From Marinomonas algarum (lineage in GTDB: Bacteria; Pseudomonadota; Gammaproteobacteria; Pseudomonadales; Marinomonadaceae): 64,000 nt of DNA. The notes under the pieces are model-generated. The model searched no databases. It was not told the origin of the DNA and saw only the letters and a program-made list of their open reading frames with translations. A program made the translations under genes and the position numbers. Location: the NCBI RefSeq assembly GCF_020532605.1, contig NZ_JAJATW010000008.1:62001-126000 (forward strand). The letters are read 5' to 3'. Below, in pieces: positions 1 through 8,430 of this stretch (the stretch's first letter is position 1; every line of letters begins with the position of its first letter).

Positions 1-185
1 GGTCAACGTTTCGTTCTACGTTTGGCGCAGATTACGGCTTAAGCTTTACAACAGGGCCTTTAAAAGGCTTGTTGTCTCGTTCTGTTGTGATTATTGATGA
101 GTCGGGGAAGGTTCTTTACACTGAGCAAGTCGCCGAGACTGCCGATGAGCCAAACTACGATGCAGCCTTAGCGGCATTAGCATAA
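1..185 (+). CDS. tpx: Thiol peroxidase Tpx, C-terminal 60 residues (partial)
   Basis: The reading frame is open from base 3 and ends at TAA 183-185; the N-terminus lies before the window. The visible part contains STFGADYGLSF, GPLKGLLSRSVVIIDESGKV and a DEPNYDAALAAL end, which matches the C-terminal part of atypical 2-Cys peroxiredoxins of the Tpx family (periplasmic or cytoplasmic hydroperoxide reduction using thioredoxin). The catalytic and resolving cysteines are upstream and cannot be checked. It converges with panD and is followed by a hairpin terminator. Confidence 0.85.
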   Translation, partial: STFRSTFGADYGLSFTTGPLKGLLSRSVVIIDESGKVLYTEQVAETADEPNYDAALAALA

Positions 186-218
186 ATCTTTACCCGTTTT
201 CCAAGAAAAAATTGAAAT

Positions 219-287
219 AAAAAAAGCCTTTTTTACTGTCCAAATAATGAGTTATTCTCATGTTTTGATAGGAAAAAGGCTTTTTTA
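219..287. terminator. Long inverted repeat between tpx and panD, probable bidirectional terminator
   Basis: The arms AAAAAAAGCCTTTTTT (219-234) and GAAAAAGGCTTTTTTA (272-287) are reverse complements over about 14 bases. They enclose a smaller hairpin, ATGAG/CTCAT (247-261). Both arms end in T runs on either strand, which suits termination of the converging tpx and panD transcripts. Confidence 0.6.
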
Positions 288-315
288 TGGGCGCTCGGTA
301 AGAGCCAGTACAATA

Positions 316-696
316 CTAGTCTTTTTGTACTGGGATAGTATTGGTTGTTCGCTCAACGCTGTTGTCTTTGTTCAAGTAGACTAGCTTGGGATCAAATTGA
401 TCCGCTTCGGCTTCTTCCATTTGGGCGTAGGTTGCGATGATAACACGGTCGCCGACTTGAACTTTTCTTGCTGCCGCGCCATTCATAGAAATGGTGCCCG
501 AGCCTGCTTCTGCTAAGATAACGTAAGTATGAAAACGTTCGCCGTTATCGACGTTGTAAATATCAATTTTTTCGAACTCTCTAAATCCTGCAAGTTCAAC
601 AAGGTCTTTATCAATGGCGCAGGAGCCGTCGTACCAAAGCTCTGCTTGTGTTACGCTGGCCATATGAAGCTTGCCTTTCATTAGTGTAATTTGCAT
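316..696 (-). CDS. panD: Aspartate 1-decarboxylase proenzyme PanD
   Basis: This 126-residue protein has the usual family length and makes beta-alanine from L-aspartate for pantothenate and CoA synthesis. The self-cleavage site Gly24-Ser25 (YDGSC), which yields the pyruvoyl cofactor on Ser25, is present, as are Lys9, Arg54 and Tyr58 of the active site. It starts [11 protein letters not shown], like other PanD proteins. It is the last gene of the minus-strand cluster and sits about 100 nt downstream of a small unknown gene. panB and panC are not in the window. A 19-bp tandem repeat lies just upstream. Confidence 0.96.
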   Translation of the reverse strand: MQITLMKGKLHMASVTQAELWYDGSCAIDKDLVELAGFREFEKIDIYNVDNGERFHTYVILAEAGSGTISMNGAAARKVQVGDRVIIATYAQMEEAEADQFDPKLVYLNKDNSVERTTNTIPVQKD

Positions 697-742
697 ATAT
701 AAAGTCTCTTAAATTTTCAGTATTGCTTGTTATGCCACTTTT

Positions 743-780
743 GCTTTTCCATTAGTAATAGGCTTTTCCATTAGTAATAG
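743..780. repeat. Perfect 19-bp tandem duplication upstream of panD
   Basis: The unit GCTTTTCCATTAGTAATAG occurs at 743-761 and again at 762-780 with no mismatch and no spacer. It lies in the 99-nt gap between the stop of the 127-residue gene (796) and the panD start (696), so it is in the 5' untranslated region of panD. A recent slippage duplication is the simplest explanation. Confidence 0.95.
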
Positions 781-795
781 AAAGCACGTTAGTGG

Positions 796-1179
796 CTAAT
801 TCCAAATAAAAGGCCCTTCACCGTGGCTGTTAATTCGCCACCATTGATCAGGGTCTTGGTCACCTTCTTCTTCCCACCCTTGAAAGTTACAACGCACTTC
901 ACAATTTAGGGATTCAAACACTTGTTTTGCGCAAGCCATGTCGTTTTCCCACGGAGTCTGATCTGAATCGAACCAGATTGAGGTGAAACGTTTACCTGCT
1001 GCTTGCTCTAAAATAGTGACATCAATGCGGTTCTCTTTGAAAGACAGCGTCACTTTTGTGCTTAACGATGAGAGAGGCGACTGGTCGACGATTGTAAAGG
1101 TATTTTCAAGCCAAGCAATGATGTTTTCAGTTGGGCAAGACAACACATACACTTCTATGTCTGATTGCGGTAGCGTCAT
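796..1179 (-). CDS. Conserved-looking protein of unknown function, 127 residues
   Basis: I do not recognise this family. The start at 1179 has AAGGA about 8 bases upstream and lies 4 nt after the stop of the preceding 88-residue gene, so the two are probably translated together. The protein is acidic, has no signal peptide or membrane segment, and has a tryptophan-rich C-terminus (GWEEEGDQDPDQWWR, ending GPFIWN). Four cysteines are scattered with no clear metal site. The position after dapE and before panD does not reveal a role. The ribosome binding site and the operon spacing support a real gene. Confidence 0.7.
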   Translation of the reverse strand: MTLPQSDIEVYVLSCPTENIIAWLENTFTIVDQSPLSSLSTKVTLSFKENRIDVTILEQAAGKRFTSIWFDSDQTPWENDMACAKQVFESLNCEVRCNFQGWEEEGDQDPDQWWRINSHGEGPFIWN

Positions 1180-1183
1180 GGCG

Positions 1184-1450
1184 CTAATCCTTTTTATTAA
1201 TCATGTGGTAAATACGAAGAATGCTCATGGAGAAATAACCAACAAAGGTCCAAATTACGCCTGCTCCAGCGAGAATGATGCCGAATAAGGCCATGATCTC
1301 CTGCTCAAGGGAGGCGATAACAACACGATCGGCCACCATCAAAATGAGAACGCCAAACACAAATACAATACCGCCTTGAATCATTTTGACGAGCGCAGCT
1401 CTTGGGTTATTTCCCTGCTTCATGGCGAATTTGTGAATAGCGTGTCTCAT
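1184..1450 (-). CDS. Small two-helix membrane protein of unknown function
   Basis: This 88-residue protein has a basic N-terminus (about residues 1-22), then two hydrophobic stretches (about 24-42 and 53-76) and a short basic tail ending MINKKD. It is therefore probably an inner-membrane protein with both ends in the cytoplasm. It starts 9 nt after the dapE stop and ends 4 nt before the next gene, so it is very likely part of the dapE transcript. I do not recognise the family, and the genes around it do not predict a function. Confidence 0.7.
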   Translation of the reverse strand: MRHAIHKFAMKQGNNPRAALVKMIQGGIVFVFGVLILMVADRVVIASLEQEIMALFGIILAGAGVIWTFVGYFSMSILRIYHMINKKD

Positions 1451-1459
1451 TGGCTCAGG

Positions 1460-2614
1460 TTACTCTTTGGTGCTTTTACCAGCAAATAAATTGCTGAGAA
1501 TGCGAGAGTAAATACTGGAAAGCTGGTTTAGACTTTCTGCATCGACGCATTCGTTGATTTGATGAATCGTCGCGTTGATCGGACCAAGCTCAACCACTTG
1601 TGTGCCCATTTTCGCAATAAAGCGGCCATCTGACGTGCCACCGGAGGTAGAAAGTTCCGGTGTAATATTGACGGTACTTTCCACCGCGTCAATCATAGCG
1701 TCGACCAGTTCGCCAGGGCGTGTCAAAAAGGGTAGACCGTTGTAAGTCCATTCAACGTCATAGCGTAGCTGGTGTTTGTCTAGAATATCAATGACGCGTG
1801 CTTTTAATGCGTCAAAATCCAATTCTGATGAGAAACGAAAGTTGAACTGGGCGTTAAGGGTGCCAGGAACCACATTGGTTGCCCCTGTGCCAGCATGGAT
1901 ATTGGACACTTGAAAACTGGTCGGTGGGAAGAAGTCGTTGCCGTCGTCCCAGTGAGCCTCTGCCATTTCAGCGAGAGCAGGTGCGGCAAGGTGAATGGGG
2001 TTCTGTGCCAGGTGTGGGTAAGCGACATGACCTTGTTTGCCATACACAGTAAGGTTGCCACTGAAAGAACCGCGACGACCATTCTTTATAATGTCTCCTA
2101 ACGTATGGGTGCTAGAAGGCTCACCGACAATGCACCAGTCCACTTTTTCATTGCGTGCCATCAAGGCATCAACTACTCGAGTTGTGCCGTCAACAAAAGG
2201 GCCTTCTTCATCGCTGGTGATTAAAAAAGAAATCTGTCCATCATGATCGGGGTGTTTACTCACAAAGTCTTCAACGGCGGTTATCATGGCGGCAAGACTG
2301 CCTTTCATGTCAGCTGCACCACGACCATACAATATGCCATCAATGATGGTTGGGGAGAAGGGCGGTACTTTCCATTCGCTTTCTGGCCCTGTAGGCACAA
2401 CGTCAGTGTGACCGGCAAAACAAAGATTAGGACCGGTATGACCGCGTTTCGCGTAAAAGTTTTTTACTTCACCAAAAGGCATGAGCTCAATTTCAAAGCC
2501 CATGTTTTTAAGTCGTTGTATCATAACTTCTTGGCAACCAGCGTCTTCGGGCGTAACCGAAGGGCGAGACATTAAATCAATGGCGAGGTCGAGTGTGGGA
2601 GATAAGTCAGACAT
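1460..2614 (-). CDS. dapE: Succinyl-diaminopimelate desuccinylase DapE
   Basis: DapE is a cytoplasmic M20-family zinc hydrolase that removes succinate from N-succinyl-LL-diaminopimelate in the lysine/peptidoglycan pathway. The 384-residue length is normal. Metal and catalytic residues are in place: His69 ([10 protein letters not shown]), Asp102 ([10 protein letters not shown]), Glu136-Glu137 (SDEEGPF), Glu165 (GEPSS) and a late His in ATIHQINE. The GGTSDGRF motif is also present. dapD and dapC lie upstream on the same strand. An opposite-strand lipoprotein gene separates dapE from yffB, so dapE may need its own promoter. Confidence 0.97.
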   Translation of the reverse strand: MSDLSPTLDLAIDLMSRPSVTPEDAGCQEVMIQRLKNMGFEIELMPFGEVKNFYAKRGHTGPNLCFAGHTDVVPTGPESEWKVPPFSPTIIDGILYGRGAADMKGSLAAMITAVEDFVSKHPDHDGQISFLITSDEEGPFVDGTTRVVDALMARNEKVDWCIVGEPSSTHTLGDIIKNGRRGSFSGNLTVYGKQGHVAYPHLAQNPIHLAAPALAEMAEAHWDDGNDFFPPTSFQVSNIHAGTGATNVVPGTLNAQFNFRFSSELDFDALKARVIDILDKHQLRYDVEWTYNGLPFLTRPGELVDAMIDAVESTVNITPELSTSGGTSDGRFIAKMGTQVVELGPINATIHQINECVDAESLNQLSSIYSRILSNLFAGKSTKE

Positions 2615-2694
2615 TCTTTACCTTTGTGTTAGTTTTCGCTACCTTATGAAAAAACTCCGTTACTATAACAGGAGAATCAAATAAAGGTGGGGTT

Positions 2695-2898
2695 ATGAAA
2701 TTAGGCGTTAGTATTTTTCTAGGCTTGTTATTGACTGGGTGCAGCCTATTTTATGAGCCAGTCATCCAAGAGTCGTATTTTTTACCAGTGATTCAATCGG
2801 ATGTCACAACGTCAGGATACAGACCCAGTGTCACACCAGTAGCGCCGACAATAAGACGTCTGGATCGACCCACTATTTATACGCCATTGCCGCACTAA
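2695..2898 (+). CDS. Small lipoprotein, 67 residues
   Basis: A 15-residue hydrophobic signal ends in the lipobox LLTGC, with the lipidated Cys at 16 followed by Ser, so outer-membrane sorting is expected. The mature part is only about 50 residues, rich in Pro, Thr and Tyr, with no known domain. The start has AAGGTGGGG just upstream. The gene is on the plus strand inside a minus-strand cluster, and its stop overlaps the yffB stop by 4 nt tail to tail. The family and function are unknown to me. Confidence 0.75.
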   Translation: MKLGVSIFLGLLLTGCSLFYEPVIQESYFLPVIQSDVTTSGYRPSVTPVAPTIRRLDRPTIYTPLPH

Positions 2899-3239
2899 AG
2901 TAAGTGTTTAGCATAGTCATCAGGGTTGAAGCCGAGTAGCTTGGTTTCCCCTGAAACGATGACAGGGCGCTTCACGATAGACGTTTGCGTTATCATTAGT
3001 TGAACGGCGTTTTCTGCATTCATGGTATTTTTTGTTTCGTCGTCGAGTTTACGCCACGTTGTGCCACGCTTGTTGATGACGTTTTCCCAGCCGAGTGTTG
3101 CTATCCAGTTGCTGGCAAGTTCAGCATCTAAGCCTTCTTTTTTATAATCATGAAAGCGATATTCCACTTTATTTTCTTCTAGCCAGCGGAACGCTTTTTT
3201 CATGGTATCGCAGTTTTTAATGCCAAAGACTTCGATCAT
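2895..3239 (-). CDS. yffB: ArsC/Spx-like thioredoxin-fold protein YffB
   Basis: This 114-residue protein belongs to the arsenate reductase-like (ArsC/Spx/YffB) fold. The N-terminus MIEVFGIKNCDTMKKA carries the single family cysteine, Cys10, and a KRPVIV segment follows near residue 90. I chose the ATG at 3239 over the one 12 nt upstream because GGAG lies 7-8 bases before it. YffB proteins commonly sit between dapD and dapE in gammaproteobacteria, but their substrate is not settled. A true arsenate reductase role is unlikely without other ars genes. Confidence 0.88.
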   Translation of the reverse strand: MIEVFGIKNCDTMKKAFRWLEENKVEYRFHDYKKEGLDAELASNWIATLGWENVINKRGTTWRKLDDETKNTMNAENAVQLMITQTSIVKRPVIVSGETKLLGFNPDDYAKHLL

Positions 3240-3303
3240 AATTGACTCCATTGCGCGCTACGTATGCTATTGCAAACGTGGCGCGTTTTATCCTGGTGTT
3301 TTA

Positions 3304-4341
3304 TTAGTTATGTGAATGCAGTGCTTCGTTCAGCTCAATGGCGGTTTTATTGGTTTTGCATTCGATGGCGCCTGTTGATGAGTTACGACGGAATAATAGA
3401 TCTGATTGACCAGACAATTCACGTGCTTTCACGGTCGAAACAACTTGGTTGTTTTCATCGAGTACAGCGACTTTAGAACCTGCAGTAATGTACAAGCCCG
3501 ACTCCACGATACAGCGATCACCTAAACCAATACCGATACCGGCATTGGCACCGATTAAGCATTTTTCGCCAACGGCAATAACGATGTTGCCACCGCCAGA
3601 TAACGTCCCCATAGTGGAACAGCCACCGCCTAGGTCAGAGCCATTACCAACAACAACACCTGCTGAAATACGACCTTCTACCATGCTGTTGCCCAGTGTG
3701 CCGGCATTAAAGTTAACAAAGCCTTCGTGCATTACCGTTGTGCCTTCGGCTAGGTGGGCACCCAAGCGAATACGTGCAGCATCGCCAACGCGAATGCCTG
3801 CTGGTACAACAAAGTTAAGCATTTTAGGGAATTTATCCACACTGAAGACTTCAATGGTACGGCCTTCCATACGTGCACTCAGTTGACGATCCGCTAATTC
3901 ACGAACATCAATTGGACCTTCATTGGTCCAAGCGGTGTTGATCAATAAACCAAACATGCCATCAAGAACCGTTGCATGAGGCGTGATCAAACGATGGGAG
4001 ATCAATTGCAGCTTCAAGTAGACTTCTGCTGGATTGCTGGGTGCTTCATCGTTTGCTAGGACACATAAAATAACCGGCTGACGAGAGGCTTTGAGTCGAG
4101 AAGCCAACTCGGCTTGTTCGATGTTTCCTGCTTTTAATAGGTTCATGTGTAAGCGGTTTAAGTCGCTCTCATCCAGTACCAACGTACTGTTGCCGCCTTC
4201 GTAATTGGTGCTTTCTAATAGGGCATCTTGAGTGCTTTTTTCAGCCCCTAGGCTTGGCGCTGAATAGAAGACTTCTAACCAGTTACCTTCTTTGTTTTGT
4301 GTGCCGATGCCAAGACCGAATGCGAAAATGGGGTTGCTCAT
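3304..4341 (-). CDS. dapD: Tetrahydrodipicolinate N-succinyltransferase DapD
   Basis: DapD transfers succinyl from succinyl-CoA to tetrahydrodipicolinate, committing carbon to diaminopimelate and lysine. At 345 residues it is of the longer DapD form seen in pseudomonads, not the 274-residue enteric form. A left-handed beta-helix is visible from about residue 180 to 305, with hexapeptide-type repeats (MVEGRISAGVVVGNGSDLGG and following). A glycine-rich loop (STMGTLSGGG) lies inside it. The start has GGAG about 7 nt upstream. dapC lies 68 nt upstream, so the two are probably cotranscribed. Confidence 0.95.
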   Translation of the reverse strand: MSNPIFAFGLGIGTQNKEGNWLEVFYSAPSLGAEKSTQDALLESTNYEGGNSTLVLDESDLNRLHMNLLKAGNIEQAELASRLKASRQPVILCVLANDEAPSNPAEVYLKLQLISHRLITPHATVLDGMFGLLINTAWTNEGPIDVRELADRQLSARMEGRTIEVFSVDKFPKMLNFVVPAGIRVGDAARIRLGAHLAEGTTVMHEGFVNFNAGTLGNSMVEGRISAGVVVGNGSDLGGGCSTMGTLSGGGNIVIAVGEKCLIGANAGIGIGLGDRCIVESGLYITAGSKVAVLDENNQVVSTVKARELSGQSDLLFRRNSSTGAIECKTNKTAIELNEALHSHN

Positions 4342-4409
4342 GTATGTACTCCAAAATGAGTTAGCTTGTTATAAAAATAGAAATTAACGAAATACAGTAA
4401 AAAATAAAA

Positions 4410-5597
4410 CTATCGGCGCTGAATAAAGTGTCGGATACGTTCTGCTGCTTCAACACACTCAGATTCTTCTGCGACTAAGGCCATGCGAACATGATGGCTG
4501 CCTGGGTTTTTGCCATTGGCTTCACGACCTAAATAACTGCCTGGCAGCACCAGTACCGCTTCTTCTTTATAAAGCGAGGTGCAGAAGTCTTCGTCTGTCA
4601 TGCTTAACTCTGGCCAAAGGTAAAAGCCCGCCTCAGGTTTGTTTATTGGCATTACAGGAGACAAAATCTCCAGTACCGAATCAAATTTGCGTGTGTAGAT
4701 TTCACGATTCTTAACCACATGATTCTCATCATTCCATGCGGCAATTGAAGCATCTTGATGGTGAATGGGCATAGCACAACCCTGATAGGTTCGATAAAGC
4801 AAGAAAGGCTTCAATATATTGGCATCACCCGCAACAAAACCAGAGCGAAGTCCTGGTAAGTTTGAACGTTTCGACAATGACTGAAAAATTAGGCAGTTTT
4901 TATAGTCGGTGTTGCCCAGTTTTTGGCAAGCTTCCAGTAAGCCAAGCGGCGCCTGATCGCCAAAATAAATCTCTGAATAGCACTCATCCGCGACGATGGT
5001 GAAATCAAAGGTATGTGCTTTTTCGATTAGGTAAGCATACTCTTCTAGCGTTGTGACGGTGCCGCTTGGGTTGTTGGGTGAGCAAACAAATAACACCTCA
5101 CAACGGGCCCATGTTGCATCGTCAACACGCGAGTAATCTACCTTGTATTGGGTATCAGATCCGCAAGGCAAATAGTGAAGCTCAGCCCCAGCTAAGATAC
5201 CGGCCCCTTCATAGATTTGATAAAAAGGATTTGGGCTAATCACTAGAGCGTTTTGTTTTTCACCTACCAAGGTTTGCGTGATCGCAAACAGTGCTTCGCG
5301 TGTGCCTGACACCGGCAGTATCTGTGTGTCTGGGTTGAGCGTATCCAGTGAAAAGCGTTTTTTAGCCCAATCGCTGATGGTGCTACGTAAAGGCAGCTCT
5401 CCTTTTGTACTGGGGTATTTACTGACGCCTGCCAGACTATTAGCAAGTGTCTCCAATACGACTTGGGGTGCCTCGTGTTGGGGCTCGCCAATGGTCAGTT
5501 TGATCAGCTTTTTGTCTGGATTAGGTGTGATGCCTTCAATAAGCTCTGCAAGCTTTTGGAAGGGGTATGGGTGCAAAGAATGTATTAAAGGGTTCAT
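4410..5597 (-). CDS. dapC: Succinyldiaminopimelate aminotransferase DapC
   Basis: This is a class I PLP-dependent aminotransferase of 395 residues, predicted to convert N-succinyl-2-amino-6-ketopimelate to N-succinyl-LL-diaminopimelate. The PLP lysine is at about residue 243 (SLSKRSNLPGLRSGF). The SPNNPSG motif and Asp204 (VADECYSEIYF) bind the cofactor, and the late Arg in HHVRMAL contacts the substrate carboxylate. I chose the start MNPLIHSLHPYPF at 5597 because it matches the family N-terminus and lies 5 nt after the glnD stop. The alternative start 57 nt upstream would run into glnD. Confidence 0.93.
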   Translation of the reverse strand: MNPLIHSLHPYPFQKLAELIEGITPNPDKKLIKLTIGEPQHEAPQVVLETLANSLAGVSKYPSTKGELPLRSTISDWAKKRFSLDTLNPDTQILPVSGTREALFAITQTLVGEKQNALVISPNPFYQIYEGAGILAGAELHYLPCGSDTQYKVDYSRVDDATWARCEVLFVCSPNNPSGTVTTLEEYAYLIEKAHTFDFTIVADECYSEIYFGDQAPLGLLEACQKLGNTDYKNCLIFQSLSKRSNLPGLRSGFVAGDANILKPFLLYRTYQGCAMPIHHQDASIAAWNDENHVVKNREIYTRKFDSVLEILSPVMPINKPEAGFYLWPELSMTDEDFCTSLYKEEAVLVLPGSYLGREANGKNPGSHHVRMALVAEESECVEAAERIRHFIQRR

Positions 5598-5602
5598 TGT
5601 TA

Positions 5603-8296
5603 TCAGTCCACTGCTTGAGAAAAACGGTCTATTTTCTCTTTTAAAAGGGTGCAAATGCTGTCCATGCGTTCAGAGTCAGTAATCAGATCCCCGTTTTCAT
5701 CGGTAATGTAAAAGGTATCTTCGACTCGTTCGCCGAGTGTGGCGATTTTGGCCTTGTGCAGCATAATGTTGTGATTCATAAAAAACTGTCCGATCAGGGC
5801 AAGTAGACCTAATCGATCCGGTGCGGTGACTTCGAGTGCTGACCAAACTTCTTCTGGTTGACTAACAAAGTGCGCGGTGGAGGGCGAATTGAAAATCTTC
5901 AGTATTCTTGGTGTATGACGTTGCACAACACTGGCGTACATAGAAGGGTTTTGCAGTTGTTCCATCAATGCTTTGCGGATCAGAGTGATGCGCTCTTTAT
6001 CAAGGTGCAAAATAGTGTCATTGTCATTACTGTCCATCACCACAAAGCTGTCTAAGCTGTAATTATTTGTGGTGTGACTGATTTTCGCGTCTAAAATTGT
6101 TAAGCCAAGTTGTTCAAAGGTAGCAGCGGTGACGGCAAATAAGTGTCTGCTGATTGGTGTGTAGATAAAGATTTTACTGGCACCGGAAAAGTTACGGCCA
6201 CCAAGTGGGGTGATCGCAATCAGTGGCTTGTCGCTCGGGCGGTGGCGTAAAATGGCCTCGGTGTTCCAAGCAATTTCATCGCCATTGGAGCGAATAAAAT
6301 ATTCGTCTTCAATGGTGTCCCAGATAGTCTCCGCTTCTGTGATATCGACATTGCGTTCTATCATGATTTCCAATGCTCGTTGCTTGTGTTCATCACTGAT
6401 CATATCGGCATCAATAGGGGAATCTAAGCCACGACGCAAAGCGCGTTTTGTTTCAAGGTACAGCTGACGCATTAAAGAGGCGCGCCAGCTGTTCCACATT
6501 GTCGGGTTGGTAGCATTGATGTCTGCTACCGTTAAGATGAACAGATAATCTAGGTGTTCTTGGTCTTTAACATAGCTGGCGAATTCCCAGATTACTTCAG
6601 GGTCAGAGATGTCTTTACGCTGCGCTGTGACGGACATAAACAAATGGTTTCTTACGAGCCATACCACCAACGCAGTATCACGTTTTGAAAGCCCATGGCG
6701 TTCACAAAATGCTTGTGCGTCGACACAACCTAGCTCCGAGTGATCACCGCCTCGTCCTTTGGCGATGTCGTGGTAAAGACCCGCAATATAGAGTAATTCA
6801 ACTTTTGGAACATGACGGATGGCTTGTCCTGAGATAGGGAATTTCTGCTTGAATTCGGGTAACCAAAGGCGACGTAAGTTTTCGACCAATTGAAGGGTAT
6901 GGGCATCGACGGTGTAAATGTGGAATAAGTCGTGCTGCATTTGACCGATAATAGCACCAAACTCAGGCAGATAACGTCCGAGTAGGCCAAGGTGTTTCAT
7001 TGAACGCAAGATACTGGTCAGTCGATAACGGCTGGCAATAATATCAAGAAATAAATCGGTATTACGTTTATTGCTGCGAAAATCATCATCAATGAGATCA
7101 AGGTTGTCTCGAAGTTGTCGCATGGTGTTGGCGCGAATGCCTTTGATGTGTTCATTGGCACCGAGCAACACATAAATTTCCATCATGCTAGAAGGGTTAT
7201 CTTGAAATAAAGTTTCGGAGCGGGCTTCTATCTGCCCATTAGACACTTGGAAGTGATCGTTAAGAACGTCAACGGCGTCTACGGTGTCTGTTTCAAGAAA
7301 GGATTCTTCAAAGTGCTGTAAGAGTAGATCATTGAGTTGTTGTATGGCAGCCACACTTTGATAGTAGCCCTGCATAAAGCGCTCAACGTTGCGTTTTAGG
7401 TCGTCATCGTCAAAACCAAAAAGTTTGGTCAAGGTGCGCTGGTGATCAAACAGTAATCTGTCTTCTTTGCGTCCTGCGATCATGTGTAATGCCCAACGCA
7501 CACGCCACAAGTGACTGACCGCTCCTTTAAGTTGGATGTATTCGTCTTCAGATAAAAACTCTTTTTCGATCAGAGCGCTGAGTCGAGTTGTGTGTAAGTG
7601 GCGCTTGGCGACCCAGTCAATGACTTGCATGTCTCGAAGGCCACCGGGGCATTCTTTTAAATTCGGTTCTAAGTTATACGCTGTGTTTTGATACTTAGCG
7701 TGGCGCTTTTTTTGCTCTTCCACTTTGGCAAGGTAAAAGGAGTGGCCATCCCACATTTGTGAAATATCAACGTGCAGTTTAAGTGTCGCAAGTAGATCGG
7801 GTGAGCCGATTAAGGTTCGAGATTCAATGAGATTGGTGATGACAGTGATGTCTTTAGCCGCCATATCCGTACATTCATTGACGGTCCGAACACTGTGGCC
7901 AACGTCTAAGTTGATGTCCCATAAGAAAGTAATAAAGGCTTCGAGTTTTTCTTTGGGTGCAGAAGTTTCATTTTCAATCAGAATTAAGAGATCAATGTCT
8001 GATTTAGGGTGCAATTCGCCGCGACCATAGCCACCTACAGCGACTAAACTAACATGCTCTTCATCATCTAGCCCTTTGGCAGACCATGCGGCTCGCATGA
8101 TTTCGTCAAAAAAGGCAGATAACCCTTTAACCAGCTTTTCTATTGGATAAAGTGAATGAAATAAGTCATTGTAAAGATTCGTTTTTTCTTCAATGATGGC
8201 TTTGTAACGAGTGATGGAGCAGCCCGCTTGGGCCAGTTCGTTTTTTTCATCTTGTGTCAATAATGGCGGAGCGTCTGGAAAAGCAGGGAAGTCCAT
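5603..8296 (-). CDS. glnD: PII uridylyltransferase/uridylyl-removing enzyme GlnD
   Basis: GlnD modifies and demodifies the PII signal proteins in response to glutamine and so sets nitrogen status. The 897 residues contain a nucleotidyltransferase motif (GGYGRGE 88-94 with Asp100 and Asp102), a central HD phosphohydrolase domain (LYHDIAKGRGGDHSELG, near residue 510) and two C-terminal ACT domains (the last begins EVTAPDRLGLLALIG). All signatures look intact. The start has GAGG about 6-7 nt upstream. It is followed directly by dapC, linking nitrogen sensing and lysine synthesis on one transcript. Confidence 0.97.
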   Translation of the reverse strand: MDFPAFPDAPPLLTQDEKNELAQAGCSITRYKAIIEEKTNLYNDLFHSLYPIEKLVKGLSAFFDEIMRAAWSAKGLDDEEHVSLVAVGGYGRGELHPKSDIDLLILIENETSAPKEKLEAFITFLWDINLDVGHSVRTVNECTDMAAKDITVITNLIESRTLIGSPDLLATLKLHVDISQMWDGHSFYLAKVEEQKKRHAKYQNTAYNLEPNLKECPGGLRDMQVIDWVAKRHLHTTRLSALIEKEFLSEDEYIQLKGAVSHLWRVRWALHMIAGRKEDRLLFDHQRTLTKLFGFDDDDLKRNVERFMQGYYQSVAAIQQLNDLLLQHFEESFLETDTVDAVDVLNDHFQVSNGQIEARSETLFQDNPSSMMEIYVLLGANEHIKGIRANTMRQLRDNLDLIDDDFRSNKRNTDLFLDIIASRYRLTSILRSMKHLGLLGRYLPEFGAIIGQMQHDLFHIYTVDAHTLQLVENLRRLWLPEFKQKFPISGQAIRHVPKVELLYIAGLYHDIAKGRGGDHSELGCVDAQAFCERHGLSKRDTALVVWLVRNHLFMSVTAQRKDISDPEVIWEFASYVKDQEHLDYLFILTVADINATNPTMWNSWRASLMRQLYLETKRALRRGLDSPIDADMISDEHKQRALEIMIERNVDITEAETIWDTIEDEYFIRSNGDEIAWNTEAILRHRPSDKPLIAITPLGGRNFSGASKIFIYTPISRHLFAVTAATFEQLGLTILDAKISHTTNNYSLDSFVVMDSNDNDTILHLDKERITLIRKALMEQLQNPSMYASVVQRHTPRILKIFNSPSTAHFVSQPEEVWSALEVTAPDRLGLLALIGQFFMNHNIMLHKAKIATLGERVEDTFYITDENGDLITDSERMDSICTLLKEKIDRFSQAVD

Positions 8297-8411
8297 ACAA
8301 AAGCCTCTAAGCGTTGTGGTATTTGATCATCTATTAACGAAGAGAAATACGAAATCGGCACAAATAATGATCATAAATTATGAAGAATAAACAAAAACAA
8401 TAACTCAAACG

Positions 8412-8430
8412 GCGCTTCTATGAGAAGCGC
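8412..8430 (-). terminator. Hairpin overlapping the map stop codon
   Basis: GCGCTTC (8412-8418) and GAAGCGC (8424-8430) form a perfect 7-bp stem with a 5-nt loop that spans the map stop. No clear T run follows on the minus strand, so this may be a weak terminator or an mRNA end-protecting hairpin. Confidence 0.35.

Noticed and set aside
3449..3886. Long plus-strand frame opposite dapD
   Set aside because: It is Pro/Thr-rich, matches no family, and lies wholly antisense to a well-supported gene; it is a by-product of dapD codon use. Similar frames opposite dapE, glnD, recB and the RND gene were dropped for the same reason.
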